The notes: generated from the sequence alone by a model not told the origin. A stretch of 40,801 nucleotides of DNA from Gemmobacter sp. (GCA_031260425.1 JAIRJX010000045.1:1-40801), one strand, 5' to 3'; positions 20,219 through 29,180 are shown, counted from the first letter of the stretch. Translations and numbers: made by a program.

Positions 20219-21316
20219 TCAGCCTCCCAGCAGGGTGATTGCCTCCATCGCCATCATGCGCTCTTCGTCGGCCTCGATCACCAGCACCTCGAACCGGCCA
20301 AGTGGCGCCATGTGGCGCAGGATCGCCTCCCGCACCGGCACCGCATGCTCACCGATGCCGCCGGTAAACACCATCGCGTCGATCCCGCCGAGCGAGACGG
20401 CCATGGCAGCAGCGGCCTGAGCACATTTCAGCGCGAAGTAATCCAGCGCGAAACGCGCCCGCCCCTCGCCCGCCACCAGCAACGCCGCCACATCGTTCGA
20501 CATGCCGGAGAGGCCAAGCAACCCGGCGCGGTTGTAGATCAGATCCTCGATCTCCTCCGGCGTCATGCCGAAGCTGCGCTGCAAAAGCAGCACCGCCCCC
20601 GGATCCAGCGCACCGGAGCGGGTGCCCATCGGCATCCCATCCACCGCCGTCATCCCCATCGTGGTATCGACCGAATGCCCGGCCCGCATGGCGCAAAGGC
20701 TCGCCCCGTTGCCCAGATGCGCGGCGACCACCCGGCCAGCGTGAAGCGCCGGATGCTCGTGCGACAGCACATGCGCGATCCAGGCGTAAGACAGGCCATG
20801 GAAGCCGTAGCGCCGCACACCCTTGTCGAACATCTCGGGCGGCAGGGCAAAATGGGTGAACAGCGGATCACGCTCGGCATGAAAGGCCGTGTCGAAACAG
20901 CCTATGCTCGGCACACCCGCTGGCACCGCGCGGATCGCGGCAAGGTTATGCGGCTGGTGCAGCGGCGCAAGCGGAACCAGCGCCTCCAGCTCTGCCAGAA
21001 CCTCAGGCGTGATACGCAGGGAATGGTGGTATTTCGTGCCGCCGTGCACAATGCGATGCGCCACCGCCTCAATGCGCCAGCCATCGTCATGACGGCCGAT
21101 AGAGTCCAGCACCGCGCGCCGAGCACTGGCATGATCGGTCCCTTCGAGCAGGTTCTCGCGCGTCTCGCCCCCCGCACCCAGCATGGCCCTGAGTTCCGCC
21201 GCCCCGCCGATCCGCGACACCGCCCCCCGCGCCAGCAGCGCCAGCCCGTCACAGGCGAAGACGCGGAACTTCAGGCTCGACGATCCCGCGTTCAGCGTCA
21301 GGATTGCCGGGGTCAT
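20219..21316 (-). CDS. ackA: Acetate kinase (acetate/propionate kinase family)
   Basis: MTPAILTLNAGSSSLKFRVFA; RIVHGG; FDTAFH; YGFHGLSY; HLGNGASL. ORF track TTG start at 21367 over-extended. Confidence 0.94.
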   Translation of the reverse strand: MTPAILTLNAGSSSLKFRVFACDGLALLARGAVSRIGGAAELRAMLGAGGETRENLLEGTDHASARRAVLDSIGRHDDGWRIEAVAHRIVHGGTKYHHSLRITPEVLAELEALVPLAPLHQPHNLAAIRAVPAGVPSIGCFDTAFHAERDPLFTHFALPPEMFDKGVRRYGFHGLSYAWIAHVLSHEHPALHAGRVVAAHLGNGASLCAMRAGHSVDTTMGMTAVDGMPMGTRSGALDPGAVLLLQRSFGMTPEEIEDLIYNRAGLLGLSGMSNDVAALLVAGEGRARFALDYFALKCAQAAAAMAVSLGGIDAMVFTGGIGEHAVPVREAILRHMAPLGRFEVLVIEADEERMMAMEAITLLGG

Positions 21317-22239
21317 TTCACCAACCCCTTCTCCCGTGCCCGGGCCATCAGCACGGCCAGCGCGCAAGAAAGCAGCCTTGCCCGCACGCTGTCGGCCCGG
21401 CTTGTCAGGATCACCGGCACCCGGGCGCCGAGCACGATTCCGGCCGCATCGGCGCCCCCCATGAAGATCAACTGCTTGGCGAGAATGTTGCCGGATTCGA
21501 TATCCGGCACCAGCATGATATCGGCCTGCCCCGCCACATCCGAGACGATACCCTTCTCGCGCGCAGCCTGCACACTGACCGCGTTGTCGAAGGCCAGCGG
21601 ACCATCCAGATCCGCGTCAAGGATCTGCTCCCGGTCGGCCATCTTGCACAGCGCGGCGGCATCCAGAGTCGCCCGCATCTTCGGGTTCACTGTCTCGACC
21701 GCTGCGAGGATGGCGACCCGGGGCCGCGCCGGCCCCCAGAGCACACGCCACAGCCCCACCGCGTTGATCACGATATCGGCCTTCACCGAAAGGTCCGGCG
21801 CTATGTTGACGGCAGCGTCGGTGATGATGAAGGGGCGCGGATAATCGCGGGTCAGCATGAGGAAGGCGTGGCTGATCCGCCGCTCCGTCCTGAGGCCGCA
21901 GGCCGGATTGATGATCTCCGCCAGCAACTCATCGGAATGGAGCGAGCCTTTCATGATCGCCCCGACCTGCCCCGCCGCCGCCATCTGGGCCGCGCAGGCG
22001 GCAGCGGCGTGACTGTGCTCGGTATCGACGATCTCGAAGGCGTCAGGCCGATGACCGGCCTCGGTCAGCGCAGTGGCGATGCGGCTGGCCGGGCCAATCA
22101 GCACCGGCTCGATCAGCCCGGCTTCAACCGCTTCATGGACCGCAGTGAACACGGCAGGTTGCACCGGATGCACCACTGCCGTCCGCAAGGATGGCAGGGC
22201 GGCGCACCGGTCGATCAGGGCCTGATACTGATCGGTCAT
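21313..22239 (-). CDS. Phosphate acetyl/butyryltransferase family protein
   Basis: From MTDQYQALIDRCAALP; ...GPASRIATAL..., HSHAAAACAAQMAAAGQVGAIMKGSLHSDELL; C-terminal VPDIESGNILAKQLIFMGGADAAGIVLGARVPVILTSRADS. 4-nt overlap with ackA start. Confidence 0.88.
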   Translation of the reverse strand: MTDQYQALIDRCAALPSLRTAVVHPVQPAVFTAVHEAVEAGLIEPVLIGPASRIATALTEAGHRPDAFEIVDTEHSHAAAACAAQMAAAGQVGAIMKGSLHSDELLAEIINPACGLRTERRISHAFLMLTRDYPRPFIITDAAVNIAPDLSVKADIVINAVGLWRVLWGPARPRVAILAAVETVNPKMRATLDAAALCKMADREQILDADLDGPLAFDNAVSVQAAREKGIVSDVAGQADIMLVPDIESGNILAKQLIFMGGADAAGIVLGARVPVILTSRADSVRARLLSCALAVLMARAREKGLVK

Positions 22240-22339
22240 GCGATGCCTCCCCGGTAGTGCTCCGACAGTTAGATGCAACCCGGCCTGCGGTCCAGCGCGA
22301 AGGTCTGTCGGTGGAACGGGGCCGGAATAACATGACGTT

Positions 22340-23293
22340 TCATCGCCGTTGCGGCACGCCGGGCAGGACGCAAAGCATCTCATAGAGGAAATTCGCTGCA
22401 ATCAGCGCTGTATTGCCCGTCGGATCGTATGGGGGCGATACCTCCACCAGATCACAGCCGACGAGGTTCAGCCCGGCACAGCCCCGGATGATCTCCAGCC
22501 CCTGATGCGTGAGCAACCCGCCCGGCTCCACCGTGCCGGTCCCCGGCGCACAGGCCGGATCGAGGCTGTCGATATCATAGCTCAGATAGACCGGCACGTC
22601 GCCGATCTGCGCCCGCACCCGCTCCATCAGCGGGGTGAGCGATGTCCACCAGCACTCCTCCGCCTGCACCACCGTCCAGCCCTTGCCGCGAGCCCAGTCG
22701 AAATCGTCTGCCCCGTAGCCGGTGCCGCGCAACCCGATCTGGAACACCTTGTCGTTAAGAAGGCAGCCCTCCTCCCAGGCCCGGCGGAACGGGCAGCCAT
22801 GCGCCGCCTTCTCGCCGAACATCTCGTCATTGATGTCAGCATGGGCGTCGACGTGGATCAACGCAACAGGTCCGTGCTTTTCCTTCATCGCGCGCAGGAT
22901 CGGCCAGGTTAGCGTGTGATCGCCGCCGAGCGTCAGCGGAATCGCCCCATGCCCGAGGATACCCCGGTAATGCCCGGCGATAAGGTTCACCGACTTCTTC
23001 AGATCAAAGGTATTGATCGCCACATCGCCGATATCGGCGACCTGAAGATGCTCGAAAGGCGCGGCCCCGGTCGCCATGTTGTAGGGCCGCAGCATCCGGC
23101 TTTCGTCACGGATCTGGCGGGGGCCAAGCCGGGTGCCAGGCCGATTCGAGGTGCCGATATCCATCGGGATGCCGACGAAGCAGGCGTCCAGCCCTTCGGC
23201 CGAGGCCGCAGCAGGCAGCCGCATCATGGTAGCAGGCCCACCAAAGCGCGGCATCTCGTTGCCGCCGAGCGGCTGGTTGAATCGACGAGCCAT
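22340..23293 (-). CDS. Agmatinase/ureohydrolase family protein
   Basis: MARRFNQPLGGNEMPRFGG; metal motifs GGDHTLTWPI, HVDAHADIND, SYDIDSLDPACAPGTGTVEPGGL; SD GAGGAGGAGAGG upstream of ATG at 23293. Confidence 0.9.
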   Translation of the reverse strand: MARRFNQPLGGNEMPRFGGPATMMRLPAAASAEGLDACFVGIPMDIGTSNRPGTRLGPRQIRDESRMLRPYNMATGAAPFEHLQVADIGDVAINTFDLKKSVNLIAGHYRGILGHGAIPLTLGGDHTLTWPILRAMKEKHGPVALIHVDAHADINDEMFGEKAAHGCPFRRAWEEGCLLNDKVFQIGLRGTGYGADDFDWARGKGWTVVQAEECWWTSLTPLMERVRAQIGDVPVYLSYDIDSLDPACAPGTGTVEPGGLLTHQGLEIIRGCAGLNLVGCDLVEVSPPYDPTGNTALIAANFLYEMLCVLPGVPQRR

Positions 23294-23539
23294 GTCCTCT
23301 CCTCCTCTAACGCGGGTCATGTTCCGCGAAGCCGGACGCATATGCAATGCGGCTTCCGGCCCGGCGTGGATCTCCCGCCAGGACCTGGCCCATACCCCTG
23401 AGACGGAAACCGACGGGATCCCGTCCACCTTATCTCGTGCTGAACGACGGTGGTTGTGCTGCGGAGCGCCGCAAGCCCTACGCTGGGTCGCAAGCCCCGC
23501 CTGAGCGAAACACCCTTTGGTGCGGTGCAGGCTGTGCCG

Positions 23540-23569
23540 CCCTTGCCCGAAACAAGACGCGAAGCGCCA
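23540..23569. repeat. Diverged dispersed copy of the 6.4-kb repeat core
   Basis: CCCTTGCCCGAAACAAGACGCGAAGCGCCA versus CCCTTGCCTGGAACGAGGCGCATAGCGCCA at 6458-6487, 24/30 identical by eye. Confidence 0.5.
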
Positions 23570-23655
23570 TCGGGCACCGCTGCCCCTGGCGGGCGAGAAA
23601 GAAATGTGCGGCTTTCCCGGAGGCCCCGTGAGCCGCTGATGCATTTCAATCCTGC

Positions 23656-24474
23656 TTAGCGACGCAATGCTTTCCAGCGGCTTTGCCCGGCCTGGAGGAT
23701 CTGCAAGGCCCCTGCCGCCCTCCCCGGCGCGGCCGCGCCGCCGGCCAGTTCCGCCCGGACGAGAAATTGCCGGATGAGTTTCTCCTGCACCTCCGCTCTC
23801 GCGAACTGGCTCATCGTGCCATCACCAAACGCCTGCGCCTTCTCCTTCAGCACCGCCAATTGCCGATCGATATCCAATGCCCCGAAGCTCGACGGCAGGC
23901 CGAAGGCGGTCTCGAACAACTTGCGCAACGGGGGCGCGCCCATCACGGTAAACCATTTTCCATCCTCGCTGAGCGAGGATGCCGCCAGCGTACCCAGTTC
24001 CCGCTCGGCGTGAAGGGCTACGCGCATATCGCCATTCACCTCGCCCACCGCAGCCTCGAAGCTCCGGTCACGATATTTCTCCAAAATCTCGGCGGCAAAA
24101 GTGGAAAGCTTGGTACGCGGCGTGTTGAAATCACCGAAGCCGAACGCGGCGGAAAATGCCATATACTGCTTGTTCGACAGCTTGTTGGCCAGCGCGCCGG
24201 TGTTCAGCGTTCCGTCCTCTAGCACCTTGCGGATGAAATAGCCGTTACCAAGATCGGCTTGAAGCCCGAAAGCACCCAGCGCCACCCGCAGCAGCCGCTT
24301 ATCTGCCACCAGCGCCTCTGCACTGGTGATCCCACCGATTTTCTCGCGGAAATACGTCTCGTCGCGTTGCCGGTCCTCCCCCTTCTCGAACACCGTCTGC
24401 TGCGTCGCCATGGTCCGCTTGAGGAACAGCCAGCCGGCATAGCCAGATGCGGGAATGACAGGAGCGTAACTCAT
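23656..24474 (-). CDS. DUF1217 family flagellum-associated protein
   Basis: ASGYAGWLFLKRTMATQQTVFEKGEDRQRDETYFREKIGGITSAEALVADKRLLRVALGAFGL, the DUF1217 pattern; linked to flbT/flaF. Confidence 0.8.
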   Translation of the reverse strand: MSYAPVIPASGYAGWLFLKRTMATQQTVFEKGEDRQRDETYFREKIGGITSAEALVADKRLLRVALGAFGLQADLGNGYFIRKVLEDGTLNTGALANKLSNKQYMAFSAAFGFGDFNTPRTKLSTFAAEILEKYRDRSFEAAVGEVNGDMRVALHAERELGTLAASSLSEDGKWFTVMGAPPLRKLFETAFGLPSSFGALDIDRQLAVLKEKAQAFGDGTMSQFARAEVQEKLIRQFLVRAELAGGAAAPGRAAGALQILQAGQSRWKALRR

Positions 24475-24875
24475 GACAGTCGGGCGGCGAAAAGCCGCTC
24501 TTCCCTTGGCAGGAGCGCACGCAGGGATTTCAGCGCCAGATAGTGCTCCTCCTCCAGCACCGCGCGGCTGGCTTGCGCAAGCTGACTGCGGCTGTCGTCA
24601 TCGGTCAGCACCTGGCTCAATTGTTCGATCCCGCGTAACAGTTGCAGCTTCGCCTCGGACGGATCGGCGTCGCCGGACAGGACCAGTTGTGCAACGTAGC
24701 ACACACGCCGCACCGGTGTATTCACCTCGCCAGGATGGATCGCATCGCGCAGCCGCAGGATATGGGCATTGGGCGTCACGATCGCCAGCCGGGTTCGTCG
24801 GTCGCCATTCTCGATCACCGCGCCATTGATCAACACCCGCTCATACGGCCCAAGCTTCAGGACGAGGCCGGTCAT
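24471..24875 (-). CDS. flbT: Flagellar biosynthesis repressor FlbT
   Basis: MTGLVLKLGPYERVLINGAVIENGDRRTRLAIVTPNAHILRLRDAIHPGEVNTPVRRVCY; overlaps flaF. Confidence 0.93.
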   Translation of the reverse strand: MTGLVLKLGPYERVLINGAVIENGDRRTRLAIVTPNAHILRLRDAIHPGEVNTPVRRVCYVAQLVLSGDADPSEAKLQLLRGIEQLSQVLTDDDSRSQLAQASRAVLEEEHYLALKSLRALLPREERLFAARLS

Positions 24876-25249
24876 CCCGGCTCTCCGTCGCCGCGCAGAC
24901 CGCGCATGACCGCGCGGTTGATGTCGATCAGGACCGCGACCTCCGCCTCACCTGCCAATACGCGCCGGCTATGTTCGGCAGTGAACTGGTAGAGGTAGAA
25001 CAGCCGGGCGCGCAACGGTTCCGGCAGGCCGTTGCCCTCGGTGACCACATCGCCGGCAAGCACACGCCAAAACTGCAGGTTGCGATGAAGCGCCGCAACG
25101 AAGGCGGGATGATCCTCCGCCCGCGCGGCAACAGTTTGCGCGAGGTCATGGGTCACCCTGGCGAAGAGATCGTATTCGATCTGCCGCAGTGAACGGACGG
25201 GGGTATGCGCGCGTCCATAGGTGGTCCGCGCCATCTGTATGGCATTCAC
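24872..25249 (-). CDS. flaF: Flagellar biosynthesis regulator FlaF
   Basis: MNAIQMARTTYGRAHTPVRSLRQIEYDLFARVTHDLAQ; FlaF family pattern upstream of flbT. Confidence 0.92.
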   Translation of the reverse strand: MNAIQMARTTYGRAHTPVRSLRQIEYDLFARVTHDLAQTVAARAEDHPAFVAALHRNLQFWRVLAGDVVTEGNGLPEPLRARLFYLYQFTAEHSRRVLAGEAEVAVLIDINRAVMRGLRGDGEPG

Positions 25250-25288
25250 GGGGTATCCTTCCGGTGCTGTGATCGGGGCGCAGGGGTA

Positions 25289-25312
25289 GACGGCGCGGTG
25301 GGCCGCGCCGTC
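25289..25312 (-). terminator. Strong hairpin just downstream of flagellin
   Basis: GACGGCGCGG(25289-25298)-TGGG-CCGCGCCGTC(25303-25312), perfect 10-bp stem with 4-nt loop, 10 nt after the flagellin stop. No long U tract. Confidence 0.7.
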
Positions 25313-25322
25313 AAGTCAGCCG

Positions 25323-26540
25323 TCAGCGGAACAGCGACAGCACGCTTTGCGGCGACTGGTTGGCGATGGAGAGCGCCTGCACACCAAGCTGCTGTTGCAC
25401 CTGCAACGCCTGGAGCCGCGCCGAAGCTTCCTCCATATCCGCATCCACCAGGCTGCCGATCCCGGCCTTCAGCGAGTCGGTCAGGGTGCTGACGAAATCG
25501 GCCTGGATGTCGATGCGCTTCTGGGTGGAGCCGAACTCCGCCGCCGCATTGATTGCGGTCTGGATCAGACCCTCGATCGCGCCCAGCGCAGTCGACGCGC
25601 CGGCCGACGTCGACACGTCGATGCTGCTCAACGCCCCGAGACCACCCGCACCGGCATTCTTGTACTGGCCGGCGACCGACAGGTCCTTCGTGCCGTCATT
25701 GGTGAAGACGAGCTGTCCGGGATTAGCGCTGTCATAATCGACCGTCAGCCCGGCTATCCCCAGAGAATCGATAGAGTTCTTCAGCCCGACCGCAATCAGA
25801 TCCGACACGGAGTTTGCGCCGCTCTGGACGTCGGAAGCGGTCAGCGTATAGGAGGCCGTCTTATCGCCAATGCGCATGGAGATCTTGTCACCCGCGGCCC
25901 AGGCCGTAGCGCCGTCCGCGATGGTGATATCGTCGCTGCCGCCTGCCGCATCGAGCGCCAGGACGAAGGTATCCCCCCCAGTCGAGATCGTGCCGCCGCT
26001 CGATGCGCTGAACACATCGTTCGCGGCATAGGTCCCGATCGACAGATCCTGCGCCGCCACCGTGATCTTCGAGGCCGAGACCCCGCTTCCGGAACGATCG
26101 AGCGAGGCCAGCACATCAACCGTGGTATGTGTGCCATTCACCAGGTTGAGCCCGTTGAACTGTGCCGCGCCGACGACCGAGGCAATCTGATCGCGCAGCG
26201 CACCGATATCGGCCTGGATCTTGGCGCGATCCACATTGTCTTCCTGCGAGGCAACGATCCTACCCTTGACCTCTTTTAGCAGGTCGGTAACCGTTTCGGC
26301 TGCTTTGCGCGCCACCGCGATGGTCGAAGAGCCGAGCGCAAGGCTGTCCGAGATCCCCTTGAACCCTGCCACATCCGATTCCATCACCTTCGAGATGGCC
26401 CAGACCGCCGCGTTGTCGCGAGCCGAGGCGACCGACTTGCCGGTCGAGATCTCCGATTGCACCTGGCCGAGATTGTTGTTGATGCCCTTCAGGGTCTGGA
26501 GGGCGACCATAGCGCTGGTATTAGTCAGAATGGACGACAT
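25323..26540 (-). CDS. fliC: Flagellin
   Basis: MSSILTNTSAMVALQTLKGINNNLGQVQSEISTGKSVASARDNAAVWAISKVMESDV; conserved C-terminus ARLQALQVQQQLGVQALSIANQSPQSVLSLFR. Confidence 0.95.
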   Translation of the reverse strand: MSSILTNTSAMVALQTLKGINNNLGQVQSEISTGKSVASARDNAAVWAISKVMESDVAGFKGISDSLALGSSTIAVARKAAETVTDLLKEVKGRIVASQEDNVDRAKIQADIGALRDQIASVVGAAQFNGLNLVNGTHTTVDVLASLDRSGSGVSASKITVAAQDLSIGTYAANDVFSASSGGTISTGGDTFVLALDAAGGSDDITIADGATAWAAGDKISMRIGDKTASYTLTASDVQSGANSVSDLIAVGLKNSIDSLGIAGLTVDYDSANPGQLVFTNDGTKDLSVAGQYKNAGAGGLGALSSIDVSTSAGASTALGAIEGLIQTAINAAAEFGSTQKRIDIQADFVSTLTDSLKAGIGSLVDADMEEASARLQALQVQQQLGVQALSIANQSPQSVLSLFR

Positions 26541-26683
26541 GTCCTGTTCCTTTTGAAGTGCCGGCGCTTTGCGCGCGGCATGACGCCGATATACGGCAAA
26601 ACCGGCTTTCTGGCCGATGCGGCGGTCTTGCGGCGCCGCGCCACCCCGCCCTGGGATGCCCTTCAATTGATGACCGCGAAGTC

Positions 26684-26698
26684 CTAACGCTTCGCTAA
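26684..26698 (-). promoter_or_regulatory. Candidate CtrA-like site upstream of flagellin
   Basis: Minus strand TTAG-CGAAGCG-TTAG, 6/8 match to TTAA-N7-TTAA with exact 7-nt spacing. Confidence 0.3.
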
Positions 26699-26732
26699 GC
26701 CGCAAGCGCCAATTCCGGCGCATTTGAATCGA

Positions 26733-27065
26733 TTAGAATCGACGGTCCATGGCGCCGGAAGGATTTCCCTGCATCTGCCTTTCCCCCCTGCCGTCATAGG
26801 TGGAAAACCCGGTCCACGCTTCGCGCAGTTCGGCCAGACGCCGCAGCGCCCGACCGAGGCCGGCCCGCACGGCGCCCAGCAGCCGCACGTTCTCCGCAGC
26901 CTTGCGCCGCAGCCGAAGTCGGGTCGCCTGGTCGGGCGCCTCCCCGGTTTCCGCCAGCGCCACGCCCAGCAGCGCCTCATGCTCCGCCAACGAGTTGAGA
27001 TCGCCGGCGAGCAACGCCGTACGGATCGCGTCAAGCCGCGCCTCCACCACTTCAGCGCTCATCAC
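26733..27065 (-). CDS. Small flagellar protein, FlgN-like
   Basis: 110 aa helical ORF (EVVEARLDAIRTALLAGDLNSLAEHEALLGVALAE) overlapping the rod-binding protein gene; assignment by position and FlgN-like pattern. Confidence 0.5.
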   Translation of the reverse strand: MMSAEVVEARLDAIRTALLAGDLNSLAEHEALLGVALAETGEAPDQATRLRLRRKAAENVRLLGAVRAGLGRALRRLAELREAWTGFSTYDGRGERQMQGNPSGAMDRRF

Positions 27066-27336
27066 CAGCCCTCTGCATCAGCGCCTTGAACAGCGATTCG
27101 GTCAAACCGATACCGCCATGCGCCACCAGCGCGCGCGACTGCTCCTCGCGCAGGAAAGAAGCGAATTGCTCCCCCCCTGCCCCACCGCCGAAACCGCCAT
27201 GCTTATCGTCAAGCCCGGCATGGGCCAACATCTCCGAAAGGAAGGCTGCCTCCATCTCTGCCGCCTTGACATGCAGTCGGGCCGTCATGCCGCCCGGCGG
27301 CAGCCCCGCAATCACATCCGTCATCCGAACCTCCAT
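27052..27336 (-). CDS. Rod-binding protein (FlgJ N-terminal-like)
   Basis: AAEMEAAFLSEMLAHAGLDDKHGGFGGGAGGEQFASFLREEQSRALVAHGGIGLTESLFKAL. Confidence 0.78.
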   Translation of the reverse strand: MEVRMTDVIAGLPPGGMTARLHVKAAEMEAAFLSEMLAHAGLDDKHGGFGGGAGGEQFASFLREEQSRALVAHGGIGLTESLFKALMQRAGDER

Positions 27337-27370
27337 CGCATCGAATTTTTCCGATCATTGCGCATTGGCG

Positions 27371-27385
27371 GTAAACAACCGGTAA
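27371..27385. promoter_or_regulatory. Candidate CtrA-like site in the divergent rod-binding/fliK promoter region
   Basis: Minus strand TTAC-CGGTTGT-TTAC, 6/8 match to TTAA-N7-TTAA. Confidence 0.3.
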
Positions 27386-27431
27386 CCGTTTCAGCGGTAT
27401 CCGGAAAACCGAGCTCAACCATGAGGCCAAG

Positions 27432-28514
27432 GTGATTCCCCTTCCCGCCATTTTCGCCGCGCCCTGTCCCGTGCCCCGCACCGTCCTGCCCGACGGATGC
27501 GGCGAGGCGGACATCTTCGCGCTGCTGTTGAACGAGGTCACGACTACGCCGCCCGACGACACCGCCGAGACAGAGGGCGAGGCCGATCCGGCACCGCCCG
27601 AAGCCGACGAGGTGGCGGCTCTGGCGCTTGCGCTCGCTCCGATATTGCCGAACCTGGATCTGCTCCCCGAGGTGGAGGAAGGCGACGAGATATCCGGAAT
27701 CGCGGGGATGGATACTTTTCCGGAGATTTCCAGCCCGAACGTTTCTGACCCGAATGCATCCGCTTCCCTGCTCCCCGTTGATACATCGGAGAATGATCCA
27801 CCCGTCATGCGCCACCCGCTCATCAGCCGGCCGATTCATGCGGCCGCACTTCCCGGCACCATGCCATCCGAAACAACCGTCACGGAAGTGAAGGCCGATC
27901 CGGCCGAAACCCTCGTGCTGCTCCGGGCGGAGCGGATCGAGCCGCATGGCATCACGGCACCGCCCATCACCAATCCATCGCGACGGGAGAACCCGCTCTC
28001 CCCTCTCGAAAGCCCGGAAGCGATGGTGGACGATCAGGTTGTCCCGACAGTGATGGAGTCCGTTGGGGAGCAGCCGATCGAAGGCACCGGCCCGGCCCGG
28101 CCCGCTCCGGCCCGCCTGCCTAGCCTGCCGGCCGCCCTGCAACCGCTCATCACGCGAATCGCCGAGACGCTGGAACCGGATGATCAGGGGGATGGTATCT
28201 CGCTCGATCTCGCTGCGGACGAACTGGGCCCGCTGCGCCTCACCATCCGGAGTGAGGGGGATCGGATAGAGGTGCATGTGATGGCGGAATCGGCCGGTAC
28301 GCTCGACCTGATGCGGCGACATGCCGAGCAACTGGCGCAGGAGTTGCGCCTTGCCGGCTATCGGCAGGCGGAGATGAGCTTCGGCAACCGGGGACACGAA
28401 CGCAGGCCACCGGCAGGCGGCGGCGCTCCGCCGCCGGGCGATCCCGCCCCCCTCCCGCCTCTGGCGGTGCACACCACCCTGTCTGCCGCCGGCAGGCTTG
28501 ACCTCAGATTCTGA
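27432..28514 (+). CDS. fliK: Flagellar hook-length control protein FliK
   Basis: 360 aa, variable N-terminus, C-terminal hook-length domain GISLDLAADELGPLRLTIRSEGDRIEVHVMAESAGTLDLMRRHAEQLAQELRLAG; followed by flgD. Confidence 0.82.
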   Translation: MIPLPAIFAAPCPVPRTVLPDGCGEADIFALLLNEVTTTPPDDTAETEGEADPAPPEADEVAALALALAPILPNLDLLPEVEEGDEISGIAGMDTFPEISSPNVSDPNASASLLPVDTSENDPPVMRHPLISRPIHAAALPGTMPSETTVTEVKADPAETLVLLRAERIEPHGITAPPITNPSRRENPLSPLESPEAMVDDQVVPTVMESVGEQPIEGTGPARPAPARLPSLPAALQPLITRIAETLEPDDQGDGISLDLAADELGPLRLTIRSEGDRIEVHVMAESAGTLDLMRRHAEQLAQELRLAGYRQAEMSFGNRGHERRPPAGGGAPPPGDPAPLPPLAVHTTLSAAGRLDLRF

Positions 28515-28526
28515 CAGGAGACCGGC

Positions 28527-29180
28527 ATGGAAACCACGGCGCTGACAGGCACGACCAGCACGGCTGCCCCCAGGACAGAGAAGGCCGCCGGCATCTCGAC
28601 GGATTTCAATACATTCCTGAAAATGCTCACGACACAGATGCAGAATCAGGACCCGCTGAACCCGATCGACAGCACGGATTACGCGGTGCAACTCGCTACT
28701 TTTTCGGGGGTGGAGCAGCAGACGCTGACAAATCAGCTTCTGCTGGCGATGCAGAATCAGTTCGGCCTGCTGGGTATGGCACAGATGGCCGGCTGGGTGG
28801 GAAGCGAAGCGCGGGCGATCATGCCGGCACAGATCTCCGGCGATGCGACGGTATCGCTGACGCCGATCCGCCTGGCCGGCGCGGACCGGGCGGTGCTGGC
28901 GGTCACCGATGCCGAGGGCGCCGTGGTAAACCGGGTCGAGCTGACCGGCAATGCCGAGGTGGTCGACTGGCTGCCGGTCGATATGGCGGGAAACAGCCTG
29001 CCCGACGGACGATATAGCTTCACGCTGGAAAACTACCGGGGGGAAACACAACTGGAGACCACCGGCGTCGCCGTCTACGGCCGCATCGCCGAGGTGCGCG
29101 GCGGCACCAATGGCCCGCGGCTGCTGATGGACAGCGGGGTGGAGATCGCAGCGGCCGACGTAACCGCGCTGCGGCCATAG
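28527..29180 (+). CDS. flgD: Flagellar hook assembly/capping protein FlgD
   Basis: DFNTFLKMLTTQMQNQDPLNPIDSTDYAVQLATFSGVEQQTLTNQLL is diagnostic for FlgD. Confidence 0.95.
   Translation: METTALTGTTSTAAPRTEKAAGISTDFNTFLKMLTTQMQNQDPLNPIDSTDYAVQLATFSGVEQQTLTNQLLLAMQNQFGLLGMAQMAGWVGSEARAIMPAQISGDATVSLTPIRLAGADRAVLAVTDAEGAVVNRVELTGNAEVVDWLPVDMAGNSLPDGRYSFTLENYRGETQLETTGVAVYGRIAEVRGGTNGPRLLMDSGVEIAAADVTALRP

Noticed and set aside
19466-21844. 792-aa plus-strand ORF
   Set aside because: Antisense to SDR, MarR and AckA genes; no recognisable domain.
23293-23400. Guanidine (ykkC-type) riboswitch upstream of the ureohydrolase
   Set aside because: No match to ykkC or mini-ykkC conserved sequence by eye; only a generic hairpin supported.
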